Shown here: piece after piece, positions 1 to 6,225 of the stretch | Layout of the letters: each line of letters starts with the position of its first letter | Position numbering within the stretch: the first letter of the stretch is position 1 | NCBI GenBank assembly: GCA_041855735.1 | Contig: JBHAEV010000062.1 | Location: 1-15,269, forward strand | Reading direction: 5' to 3' | From: CALALP01 sp041855735 | Lineage (GTDB): Bacteria; Bacillota; Clostridia; Lachnospirales; Lachnospiraceae | Length of the DNA: 15,269 nt | The notes under the pieces: generated by a model | Told to the model about the DNA's origin: nothing | Database searches by the model: none | The model's input: the letters and a program-made list of their open reading frames with translations, nothing else | Translations under genes and position numbers: made by a program

Positions 1-1
1 C

Positions 2-715
2 GGCATCGGAATGGTCATACTTTTTACCATCCCCTGGTTTATGTATCGTATATGGAATATCGGAAATATTACGGGAGTGGGAATCGGAATTCTTTTGGCG
101 TGGATTACATTTTTATTTCATACCAAATCCGGGATAACAAGCCATGGTCTTTTTCGGTTCCTGCTTGGAATCATGGGATTGATATTTGTGATCGCCCTGA
201 TCTTGTCCTCTTTGATGTTTTGTTCCCTTTTCAAAAAACCGAAGGACAATGCAACGGTCGTGGTACTCGGGGCAAAAGTCATCGGGGAAAGACCGAGTCT
301 GGTTCTGGAAGAACGGATTCTGGCGGCGAAGCGGTATCTGGACGAACATCCGGATGCGGTGGCGATTTTGTCCGGCGGACAGGGTTCGGACGAAATCATT
401 TCCGAAGCCGAGGGAATGTATCGGTATCTTCTGGAACTTGGAGTTTCCGAAAACCGACTGATCAAAGAAGAACATTCCACTTCAACCGCGGAGAATTTAA
501 AATTCTCCGCGGAAATCATTGCGAAGCGGGGATTATCCGAAGATCTTGCCATAGTAACGAATGATTTTCACATTTTCCGGGCGCTGCAAATCGCCGGGAA
601 AATGGATTTGGATGCAGGAGGTGTTCCCGCACGTTCCGCGTGGTGGCTTTTTCCGACCTATTATGTGAGAGAAATGTACGGAATTCTTTATGAATGTGTG
701 AAAGACCGGTTTTGA
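2..715 (+). CDS. YdcF/SanA/ElyC-family (DUF218) membrane protein, 5' end probably outside window
   Basis: The first ATG in the window is at 11, but the frame is open to the left edge and no ribosome site is visible, so the true start is probably upstream. Numbering from that ATG, hydrophobic segments lie at about residues 1-12, 20-36 and 47-72, followed by a soluble DUF218 domain at about 82-228. Family hallmarks are visible: the opening strand VVVLGA, the SGGQG loop at 121-125 with an acidic/Glu stretch after it, the STSTAEN segment at 156-162, and TNDFHIFRA near 183-191. DUF218 proteins are cell-envelope proteins; SanA and ElyC affect envelope integrity or lipid-carrier metabolism in E. coli, but no single reaction can be assigned here. 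The gene ends 165 bases before the tRNA promoter, with no convincing terminator. Family is confident, role is not. Confidence 0.85.
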   Translation, partial: GIGMVILFTIPWFMYRIWNIGNITGVGIGILLAWITFLFHTKSGITSHGLFRFLLGIMGLIFVIALILSSLMFCSLFKKPKDNATVVVLGAKVIGERPSLVLEERILAAKRYLDEHPDAVAILSGGQGSDEIISEAEGMYRYLLELGVSENRLIKEEHSTSTAENLKFSAEIIAKRGLSEDLAIVTNDFHIFRALQIAGKMDLDAGGVPARSAWWLFPTYYVREMYGILYECVKDRF

Positions 716-880
716 TATCAGTTTATGATATCGGTTCGGTTTAAAACATTGTCCCGGCTTTGAAACGAGGAGATGACGCAATATGACAAGCAGGAAATGC
801 GATATGACGACGGGAATAAGGATGGTTTGAAATAATTTGCCCCCGAAGCGGCAAAAGCCCCAAAACTGCAAAATTAGGGA

Positions 881-909
881 TTGACAAAAGCATGAATGTG
901 CCGTATAAT
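881..909 (+). promoter_or_regulatory. Consensus sigma-70-type promoter for tRNA-Gln
   Basis: A perfect -35 TTGACA at 881-886 and a perfect -10 TATAAT at 904-909 are separated by the optimal 17 bases. Transcription would begin near 916, a few bases before the mature tRNA 5' end at 923. This is the strongest promoter in the window, as expected for a stable RNA gene. Confidence 0.93.
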
Positions 910-922
910 TTTATTGTTTTGA

Positions 923-994
923 TGGGCTGTCGCCAAATGGTAAGGCAACGGACTCTGACTCCGTCATCTCTAGGTTCGAATCCTAGTAGCCCAG
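923..994 (+). tRNA. tRNA-Gln, anticodon CUG
   Basis: The 72 bases fold as a standard cloverleaf. The acceptor stem TGGGCTG pairs with TAGCCCA (one G-U pair at the inner end), and the discriminator base is G994. The D stem is GCC/GGC around a loop containing GG. The anticodon stem ACGGA/TCCGT closes the seven-base loop CTCTGAC, giving anticodon CUG, which reads CAG (glutamine). The T stem CTAGG/CCTAG closes the loop TTCGAAT. The weak U1-A72 pair and G73 are typical identity elements of bacterial tRNA-Gln. CCA is not encoded (the next bases are TGA), so it must be added after transcription. The gene stands alone between its own promoter and terminator. Confidence 0.96.
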
Positions 995-996
995 TG

Positions 997-1025
997 AATC
1001 CGGTCTTTGGATCGGATTTTTTTTT
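997..1025 (+). terminator. Rho-independent terminator of the tRNA-Gln unit
   Basis: A nine-pair stem (997-1005 with 1010-1018, one G-U pair) closes a TTTG loop and runs directly into a T tract ending at 1025. It begins two bases after the tRNA, so precursor trailer and terminator are the same element. Confidence 0.88.
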
Positions 1026-1035
1026 GTAAAAAGAA

Positions 1036-1064
1036 TGGCATCTCCTGTTGTAAGAAGCTATAAT
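1036..1064 (+). promoter_or_regulatory. Possible promoter for the lipoprotein gene
   Basis: A perfect TATAAT lies at 1059-1064. The hexamer 17 bases upstream (TGGCAT, 1036-1041) is a poor -35, so the call rests on the -10 and on position: the gene follows a terminator and needs its own promoter. The predicted leader is about 105 bases, and I recognise no riboswitch in it. Confidence 0.4.
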
Positions 1065-1175
1065 ATACTTGTAACTTGAGGCTGTGCAACAGTCCGATAT
1101 TGCGGCAACTCATAAAAATTTCGAATTGCGAATGAAGGTCGGAACGATTGCATTTGGGGCAAAGAGAGGTGCATT

Positions 1176-1967
1176 ATGAAAAAAAATCAACATATTTTAT
1201 CAAAATTGTCATTGGTCTTCCTGTGTATGTTATTTGGTACCGCCTGTACGGCAAAAGTTTCGGAAACGACATCGGATACCAAGGAAAGTGTGACAAGTGT
1301 TGCAAAATCCGAGGAAAGTTCCGCAAGTGAGAGCGTGACGGAAAGTGCGTCAAAAAGCTCCGAAAGCGATTCTTCGACGAATACATCGGAAAGTGATTCT
1401 TCGATGGAAAAGAACATGGCGGCATACAAGGACCTGGACTATGTCAATGAATGGATTATGATTTGGGCAAAAGTCGACACTGCAATCAATGATTTGGGTG
1501 ATGTCTATGAAATTAAGGATGTTTGCCTGGCAAAATCGGTTTCGTATGAGTATACGCCGGACATGTTTGAAAATGTGAAGGTCGGGGAACGCATCACTTT
1601 GCCGAACGGAGAGTTCATCTTGACGGAAGTGGATATGTATGAAACGGGAGAAGGAAAATCCACATCCGTCATTGTGGACAATGAATACTTCTCGCAGTAT
1701 TTTGACGTCAGAGAAAGCGAAGTGACGCCTTACGGAATCGGCACATACATTCAGTTGGAATCGGTCTATATCGGAGATGTGTATGTCGCGAAGGATGCAA
1801 AGTTTTCCACATTTTCGGAAGAAAATCCGGATGAAATCATAGAGATGAGTTTTAAGGAAGGCGTTGCCGAAAATGAAGAGTATCGGAGATACGGTTTCTA
1901 TCTTTCCGTTTTGGATATGGACGAAGAGGGTGTGATTCAAAGTGTGGAAAGGCCGTACATCCCATGA
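1176..1967 (+). CDS. Putative secreted lipoprotein of unknown function with Ser-rich linker
   Basis: The 263-residue product starts with a lysine-rich n-region and a hydrophobic core (11-21) ending in FGTAC, with Cys24 as the likely lipidated residue. The lipobox is loose (G-T-A-C), so lipidation is probable rather than certain. Residues 25-78 are a low-complexity linker rich in Ser, Glu and Thr, typical of surface lipoproteins that hold a domain off the membrane. The remainder (about 80-263) is an acidic folded domain with several Tyr/Val-rich strands (for example YGIGTYIQLESVYIGDVYVA near 193-212). It may resemble the beta-sandwich DUF4352/telokin-like domains seen in Firmicute lipoproteins, but I cannot establish that. 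The ATG at 1176 is chosen for GAGAGGT six bases upstream. It is monocistronic, flanked by terminators. Confidence 0.8.
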   Translation: MKKNQHILSKLSLVFLCMLFGTACTAKVSETTSDTKESVTSVAKSEESSASESVTESASKSSESDSSTNTSESDSSMEKNMAAYKDLDYVNEWIMIWAKVDTAINDLGDVYEIKDVCLAKSVSYEYTPDMFENVKVGERITLPNGEFILTEVDMYETGEGKSTSVIVDNEYFSQYFDVRESEVTPYGIGTYIQLESVYIGDVYVAKDAKFSTFSEENPDEIIEMSFKEGVAENEEYRRYGFYLSVLDMDEEGVIQSVERPYIP

Positions 1968-1994
1968 GAACAGAAAAACGATCGTGGACAAGAG

Positions 1995-2035
1995 GAGGAT
2001 GTCTTCCGTGTATACGGGAGCATCTTCTTTTTTTT
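1995..2035 (+). terminator. Rho-independent terminator after the lipoprotein gene
   Basis: GAGGATG (1995-2001) pairs with CATCTTC (2021-2027). Inside it CTTCCGT pairs with ACGGGAG around a GTAT loop, with one bulged T, making about 14 pairs in all. Eight T residues follow directly (2028-2035). Confidence 0.9.
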
Positions 2036-2086
2036 CGGGGAAATCCCGGTGTACGACATAAGCGCAAGAAAAAGTAACATGAATCA

Positions 2087-2115
2087 CTACATTGCAGGAG
2101 AAAGTATGTTATAGT
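2087..2115 (+). promoter_or_regulatory. Candidate extended -10 promoter for the four-gene cluster
   Basis: TATAGT at 2110-2115 is preceded by TGT (2107-2109), giving an extended -10. The hexamer 17 bases upstream (CTACAT, 2087-2092) is a weak -35. Transcription would begin near 2122, inside the inverted repeat at 2105-2127. Support is moderate because the -35 is poor. Confidence 0.45.
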
Positions 2116-2127
2116 AAGGTTAACATA
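2105..2127. promoter_or_regulatory. Inverted repeat TATGTTA-N9-TAACATA, candidate operator
   Basis: Seven-base perfect arms at 2105-2111 and 2121-2127 are separated by nine bases, and a further TAACAT lies at 2075-2080. The element covers the candidate -10 and start point and ends 25 bases before the ATG at 2153. The half-site TGTTA/TAACA recurs in the palindrome at 3554-3566. Binding by the Crp/Fnr protein encoded at 5397-6116 is a plausible inference, although the nine-base spacer is longer than the six usual for Crp sites. Confidence 0.5.
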
Positions 2128-2152
2128 ACTGAATGTAAAAAAGGAGATAACT

Positions 2153-3382
2153 ATGAACAAGTATTTTTCCATGACCGACAAGGTATACGATGTGACCGAA
2201 AAATATCCGGAATTGATTGAATTGTTTGCAAACCGCGGATTTGAAAATTTGAGAAACAAGATGATGAGAAAACTGCTCGGAAGCACCATAACGGTTGAAG
2301 CGGCTCTCAAAATGAAGAAACTGGATCGAGATGCATTTGAAGCGGAAATGATTCAAACCATTGAAAATGCGAGTCCGGATATTTTGAACGGACTGTCCAA
2401 GGCCAAGATTGTCCGTGATGTTTCGGATGTCAAAATGACGGGGATTCTTCCTTGTCCGATTCGAATCCAGATGGTGGAAAAACTGGATCACTGGATCGGA
2501 ACACAGGACCAAAAGATTGACTACGATTTGCAGGCCGCAAGTATGGGAGTGGATTGGTTGGAAGAGAAAGTGCTTGCCGCAAAAGATGCATCCGAGTTGG
2601 AAGATGTCTATTTGTCGGCGGGTTACGGTTTCTTTTTTGACAAGGAGGGAATCGGAAAGTATCAGGAAGAGGGAATCTTTACCGATTTAACCGGTATTGA
2701 AAAGTTCAACAGCGATTTTGACAATGATTACATCGATTTGAAGGATCCGAAAAAACGCTACAATATCGTCGGCGTGGTTCCGGCAATCTTCATGGTAAAC
2801 ACCGAGCTTTTGGGGGATTTACCGATGCCGACAAGCTGGAAGGATCTGCTGAAACCGGAGTATGAAGGAACCATGGCGATTCCGATGGGCGATTTGGATT
2901 TGTTCAATGCCATTTTGCTGGGGATTTACAAGGAGTACGGTGCACAGGGTGTGGCGGCTCTCGGACGCGGTGCGATGCGAAGCATGCATCCGGCACAAAT
3001 GGTGAAAACCGGGAACCGGAAGAGTGCGGATACGCCGATTATTACGATTATGCCGTATTTCTTCAGTTTTATGAACAAGGAAAACGGTCCGATGAAGGCG
3101 GTCTGGCCGACGGACGGAGCGATCATCAGTCCGATTTTCTTCCTGAGCAAAAAAGAGAAAGAAGAGAAAGTGAAACCTTTGGTGGACTTCCTGTTTTCAA
3201 AGGAAATGGGATCCGTATTGTCCGCGGACGGAAAGTTTCCTTCCACACATCCGGACTGTGACAATGCGTTGTCCGGGGAAAAGAAATTTTTGTGGCCGGG
3301 CTGGGATTTCATTTATTCCCATGATATCAAACAAGTGTTGAAGGATACAGAGGATATTTTTTATAACGGATTGCCGGAATAA
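2153..3382 (+). CDS. Cytoplasmic solute-binding-like protein with N-terminal DUF1858-like domain
   Basis: The 409-residue protein has two parts. Residues 7-70 form a small helical domain with the pattern V-x-D-V-x-x-K-YPEL-x-x-x-F-x-x-RGF, a TITVEAALKMK helix and an acidic helix, matching DUF1858-type domains but without their CxxC pair. From about residue 95 it resembles periplasmic binding proteins of the Fe(III)/thiamine/polyamine type: PTSWKDLLKPEYEGTMAIP at 226-244, WPTDGAI at 318-324, and a C-terminal SKEMGS..ADGKFPSTHP segment. There is no signal peptide, lipobox or transmembrane helix, so it is predicted cytoplasmic, which is odd for this fold. An LPCP motif (Cys101) sits at the domain junction; Cys369 is the only other Cys. 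AAGGAGAT lies six bases before the ATG. It heads the cluster with the GTPase, the ABC ATPase and the regulator. Ligand unknown. Confidence 0.85.
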   Translation: MNKYFSMTDKVYDVTEKYPELIELFANRGFENLRNKMMRKLLGSTITVEAALKMKKLDRDAFEAEMIQTIENASPDILNGLSKAKIVRDVSDVKMTGILPCPIRIQMVEKLDHWIGTQDQKIDYDLQAASMGVDWLEEKVLAAKDASELEDVYLSAGYGFFFDKEGIGKYQEEGIFTDLTGIEKFNSDFDNDYIDLKDPKKRYNIVGVVPAIFMVNTELLGDLPMPTSWKDLLKPEYEGTMAIPMGDLDLFNAILLGIYKEYGAQGVAALGRGAMRSMHPAQMVKTGNRKSADTPIITIMPYFFSFMNKENGPMKAVWPTDGAIISPIFFLSKKEKEEKVKPLVDFLFSKEMGSVLSADGKFPSTHPDCDNALSGEKKFLWPGWDFIYSHDIKQVLKDTEDIFYNGLPE

Positions 3383-3412
3383 GCCAAGTCCGATCGATTG
3401 GGGAAAGCATAC

Positions 3413-3437
3413 CGGTTCGAAAAAATATACCGAACCG
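3413..3437 (+). other. Stem-loop between the binding-protein gene and the GTPase gene
   Basis: CGGTTCG (3413-3419) pairs perfectly with CGAACCG (3431-3437) around an 11-base A-rich loop, 30 bases after the stop codon. No T tract follows, so it is not a classical terminator. It could reduce read-through or protect the 3' end of the first message. Confidence 0.4.
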
Positions 3438-3552
3438 CTATCATGTGGAATGCATTTCATTGTGCAAAATCTTGAAGAATCATATTTGAATTAAGAGAAA
3501 AATTATAGAAAAAATTGATAATTTAAGAAATAAAAGACCGGATATTATAAAT

Positions 3553-3582
3553 TTGTTAATTTAACACGAAAGCCGTTAAAAT
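3553..3582 (+). promoter_or_regulatory. Candidate promoter for GTPase-ATPase-regulator genes, overlapped by a palindrome
   Basis: TTGTTA (3553-3558) and TAAAAT (3577-3582) with an 18-base spacer form a reasonable promoter. The -35 is embedded in the perfect palindrome TGTTAA-T-TTAACA at 3554-3566. A regulator bound there would compete with RNA polymerase for the -35. The leader to the ATG at 3677 would be about 88 bases. Confidence 0.45.
3554..3566. promoter_or_regulatory. Palindrome TGTTAATTTAACA, candidate operator
   Basis: A 13-base perfect palindrome with one central base. Its outer half-sites TGTTA/TAACA are the same as those of the repeat at 2105-2127, but spaced by three bases instead of nine. 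AT-rich surroundings make chance palindromes more likely, so the shared half-site and promoter overlap are the real support. Confidence 0.45.
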
Positions 3583-3676
3583 AGAGTCGGATTATTGTAA
3601 AATTTTAAGAAATTTTATTAAAATTCAAACGAGTATAGAAATCGGGTAAAAATACATATATAATGGGAGAGAATGT

Positions 3677-4366
3677 ATGAATTTAATCATCTTTTCTGGT
3701 CCTCCGTCATCCGGAAAGACCTCGGTGATATTGAAGACCATTGAAAGTTTCAAGCAAAGAGAAATGAAAGTCGGAGTCGTAAAATTTGACTGTTTGTACA
3801 CCGACGACGATATTCTGTATGAAAAGGCGGGGATTCCCGTTAAAAAGGGACTTTCGGGCGGACTTTGCCCGGATCACTTTTTCGCATCCAATATCGAAGG
3901 TGTTGTGGAATGGGGCAAAAAAGAAGGACTGGATCTGCTTGTTACGGAATCCGCCGGATTGTGCAATCGATGCTCTCCGTATCTTGCGGATGTAAAGGGG
4001 GTTTGCGTCATCGACAACCTGTCCGGGATCAATACACCGAAGAAGATCGGCCCGATGCTGAAATCCGCAGACATCGTGGTGATTACCAAGGGGGATATTG
4101 TTTCTCAGGCGGAGCGCGAGGTGTTCGCTTCAAGGGTCAGTGCGGTCAATCCGAAAGCGATGGTGATGCATGTCAACGGATTGAGCGGACAGGGTTCCTT
4201 TGAGCTGGGTACACTGCTTTATGACGAGAATCAAAATCTCGAAACGGTGCAGGGGATGAAACTTCGATTCGCAATGCCTTCGGCAATGTGTTCCTACTGT
4301 CTGGGGGAAACAAGAATCGGGGAGAGCTATCAGCTCGGCAATACAAAGAAGATGGACTGGGAGTAA
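3677..4366 (+). CDS. HypB/UreG-like P-loop GTPase, putative metallochaperone
   Basis: The 229-residue protein opens with Walker A GPPSSGKTS (8-16). Other features fit the SIMIBI GTPases that deliver nickel or cobalamin (HypB, UreG, CobW): a KFDC strand at 36-39, GGLCPDH at 61-67 aligning with the metal-binding GG-CPH loop of UreG, TESAGLCNRCSP at 90-101 in place of the ESGG or ENVGNLVCP segment of UreG/HypB, and TKGD at 137-140 in the place of the guanine-specificity NKxD. Seven cysteines (39, 64, 96, 99, 110, 205, 208) include CNRC and a C-terminal CSYC followed by GETRIGESYQLG, suggesting metal or Fe-S binding. The start is set by GGGAGA six bases upstream. It lies three bases before the ABC ATPase gene. 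No hyp or ure partner genes are present, so the client is unknown. Confidence 0.82.
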   Translation: MNLIIFSGPPSSGKTSVILKTIESFKQREMKVGVVKFDCLYTDDDILYEKAGIPVKKGLSGGLCPDHFFASNIEGVVEWGKKEGLDLLVTESAGLCNRCSPYLADVKGVCVIDNLSGINTPKKIGPMLKSADIVVITKGDIVSQAEREVFASRVSAVNPKAMVMHVNGLSGQGSFELGTLLYDENQNLETVQGMKLRFAMPSAMCSYCLGETRIGESYQLGNTKKMDWE

Positions 4367-4369
4367 AAG

Positions 4370-5380
4370 ATGAGCAGGATGAATTCATACATAAAGTCAA
4401 ATTCGATTGGCAGAATATTGTCGGATTACCCGTTTGCAAGTTCGTTTTTTGAGCAGAACAGACTTGAGGTGAACGGGCACGAGGAACAGAGTTTTGAAGA
4501 GTTTTTAGCCCGAATGGATGGCGAAATTTTGGAAGAAGAGGCGATTGACATCTCCAAGCTTCCCGGCGAACTGGCTCTGTATCTTGAGCAGATGCTGGAA
4601 TTTCTGGGTGTTGAGAGGGAAAAAGAGGTTCGATCCTTATCCATCCTGGCGGGACACAACAAGAGTGGGGAGAAGGAAAGCTTTGTAAGGATTGACATAT
4701 TGCCGTCTCAGATTGTCTCCATCGTGGGGCCGACCGGCTCCGGTAAGAGCAGGCTTCTTGCCGATATCGAGTGGGCGGCGCAAGGAGATACGCCGACCGG
4801 GCGCAGCATTTTAATCAATGATGAAAAACCGGACTTGAAGTGGAGATATTCCACGAACAAAAAGCTCGTTGCGCAATTGTCTCAAAACATGAACTTCGTG
4901 ATGGATCTGAGTGCGATTGAATTTGTGACCATGCATGCCAAAAGCAGGATGGTTGAGAACGTGGAGGAGGTGACCGAAAGGATTTTAACAGAGGCCAATC
5001 GCCTTGCGGGTGAACCGTTTTCGCCGGATACTCCGGTTACCGGATTAAGCGGCGGTCAGTCAAGAGCCTTGATGATTGCCGATACAGCCGTGCTGAGTGC
5101 GTCACCCATTGTTTTGATTGATGAAATCGAAAATGCCGGAATTGACCGAAAGAAAGCGCTGGATTTGCTGGTTTCCCAGGACAAAATTGTCCTGATGGCG
5201 ACACATGATCCATTGCTGGCATTGATGGCGGACCGGAGAATCGTAATAAAAAACGGCGGAATTCATACCATCATTGAAACCGGTCCGGAGGAAAAAAAGA
5301 AGCTTTCGGAACTGGAAAAGATTGATGATATTTTGCAGGAAACTAGAAGAAAACTTAGGGCAGGTGAGAGCCTGAACTAA
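4370..5380 (+). CDS. Stand-alone ABC ATPase with N-terminal DUF1858-like region
   Basis: The nucleotide-binding domain (about 88-305) is complete: Walker A GPTGSGKS at 120-127, Q-loop region AQLSQ near 168-172, signature LSGGQ at 226-230, Walker B PIVLIDE at 246-252 and H-loop His279. The first 55 residues (SIGRILSDYPFASSFFEQN, then SFEEFLARM) follow the same YP..F...(T/S)-x-E-E/A pattern as the N terminus of the protein at 2153-3382, hinting that two partners share a DUF1858-like domain. The protein is soluble and no permease gene is in the cluster, so transport through a dedicated channel is not supported locally. It might share a permease encoded elsewhere, or act as a soluble energy-using machine like SufC. 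GGGAG six bases upstream supports the ATG at 4370. A charged helix (about 305-330) ends the protein. Confidence 0.84.
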   Translation: MSRMNSYIKSNSIGRILSDYPFASSFFEQNRLEVNGHEEQSFEEFLARMDGEILEEEAIDISKLPGELALYLEQMLEFLGVEREKEVRSLSILAGHNKSGEKESFVRIDILPSQIVSIVGPTGSGKSRLLADIEWAAQGDTPTGRSILINDEKPDLKWRYSTNKKLVAQLSQNMNFVMDLSAIEFVTMHAKSRMVENVEEVTERILTEANRLAGEPFSPDTPVTGLSGGQSRALMIADTAVLSASPIVLIDEIENAGIDRKKALDLLVSQDKIVLMATHDPLLALMADRRIVIKNGGIHTIIETGPEEKKKLSELEKIDDILQETRRKLRAGESLN

Positions 5381-5396
5381 TACAGTTGAGGTGAAC

Positions 5397-6116
5397 ATGA
5401 ACAATAATTTATTTGAGGCCGATTTTGACAGAATAATCGATAGAAACATCTATAACATCGAAAGGAGCGGTTTATTTGCCGGAGTCAGCAGAGAAGATAT
5501 CATTGACTACTTAAAGGAATCCGAAGCGAAAATCGGATCGTTTCGCAAAGAAGAAGTGATTTTTCTGCAGGACGATATTCCGGAGTATCTGCACATGCTG
5601 ATCAGCGGAAACATTGCCGTTTGTACGGATTCCGGTGATGGAAAACGATCCATTATTGCTCAGATTGAAGATACTGGTGATTTATTCGGCGAAGTGTTTT
5701 TATTCCTGAATCACAAGGAGTATGAGCATTATGCCCTGGCAATGCAAGACTCCATCGTTTTACAGATTCCGAGGAAAAACTTCTTTGATACCAGACATGG
5801 AAATGTCGAGGTAAAGGCGAGAATTACGGCAAATCTTTTGAGTATTTTTGCCAACAAATCCTATTATCTGAACCAGAGGCTGAATATTTTATTGTGTGGA
5901 AACCTCAGACAGAAGCTGGCGAGGATCATACTTAAGGATTCGGTGGACGGTGTACTCAAGCTTAAGATGAACCGGGAGGAATTGGCGGATTTCGTCAACA
6001 CCGCAAGACCGTCCCTCTCCAGAGAATTGATGAGTATGCAGGAGGACGGGTTGATTCGCGTCGAGAAAAGAAATCTTTATATTATGGATGAAAGCGGCTT
6101 GCGGGCTTTGCTGTAG
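5397..6116 (+). CDS. Crp/Fnr-family transcriptional regulator
   Basis: The 239-residue protein has a cyclic-nucleotide-binding-type beta-roll at about 25-135 (including DLFGEVFLFLN at 95-105), a long dimer helix at about 138-160, and a Crp-type winged helix at about 168-235 with the recognition segment REELADFVNTARPSLSRELM at 193-212. The residues that hold cAMP phosphate in E. coli Crp are not conserved after the GE pair, and only Cys76 and Cys167 are present, so neither cAMP binding nor an Fnr-type Fe-S cluster is obvious. The effector may be heme, NO or another ligand, as in HcpR/Dnr-like members. An in-frame GTG at 5391 overlaps the ribosome site GAGGTGA (5388-5394), so the ATG at 5397 is preferred. 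It follows the ATPase gene by 16 bases, and the inverted repeats at 2105-2127 and 3554-3566 are candidate targets. Confidence 0.87.
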   Translation: MNNNLFEADFDRIIDRNIYNIERSGLFAGVSREDIIDYLKESEAKIGSFRKEEVIFLQDDIPEYLHMLISGNIAVCTDSGDGKRSIIAQIEDTGDLFGEVFLFLNHKEYEHYALAMQDSIVLQIPRKNFFDTRHGNVEVKARITANLLSIFANKSYYLNQRLNILLCGNLRQKLARIILKDSVDGVLKLKMNREELADFVNTARPSLSRELMSMQEDGLIRVEKRNLYIMDESGLRALL

Positions 6117-6184
6117 TTTTCGGCAGCAACAAAGCGATGCGAAAACAAGCGACGACATAACCGGATCGGGTATAAAAAAAATCC

Positions 6185-6225
6185 AAATCATAAGGTCGGT
6201 CTGTACTGTACCTTATGATTTTTTT
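6185..6225 (+). terminator. Strong rho-independent terminator of the four-gene cluster
   Basis: AAATCATAAGGT (6185-6196) pairs perfectly over 12 bases with ACCTTATGATTT (6210-6221), with seven T residues at 6219-6225. The A-rich run before the stem (6174-6181) means it could also work on the opposite strand. Confidence 0.92.

Larger units (their letters stand above)
3438..3676. other. AT-rich intergenic region with candidate promoters
   Basis: This noncoding stretch is much more AT-rich than the genes around it. It holds runs such as AAAATTTT/AAATTTT/AAAATT near 3600-3625, two candidate promoters of similar form (TTGTTA at 3553-3558 with TAAAAT at 3577-3582, and TTGTAA at 3595-3600 with TAAAAT at 3619-3624, both with 18-base spacers), and the palindrome at 3554-3566. 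I see no credible small gene here. Confidence 0.55.

Noticed and set aside
713..731. Inverted repeat GATATCA-GTTTA-TGATATC at the end of the DUF218 gene
   Set aside because: AT-rich seven-pair stem with no T tract after it; not a convincing terminator.
773..835. Mini frames of 15 and 20 codons after GAGGAG in the gap before the tRNA
   Set aside because: One start is directly on the GAGGAG with no spacing, the other product is 15 residues without features; no evidence of coding.
1350..2087. 245-codon minus-strand frame opposite the lipoprotein gene and its terminator
   Set aside because: It runs through a strong + strand terminator, its product is His/Phe/Arg-rich with no domain, and it is a shadow of the coding strand.
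3659..3664. Perfect TATAAT just before the GTPase gene
   Set aside because: A start point 6-7 bases downstream would leave almost no leader and would exclude the ribosome site GGGAGA, and no -35 is found.
5391..5396. GTG start for the Crp/Fnr gene, two codons before the ATG
   Set aside because: It overlaps the GAGGTGA ribosome site, which is correctly placed only for the ATG at 5397.
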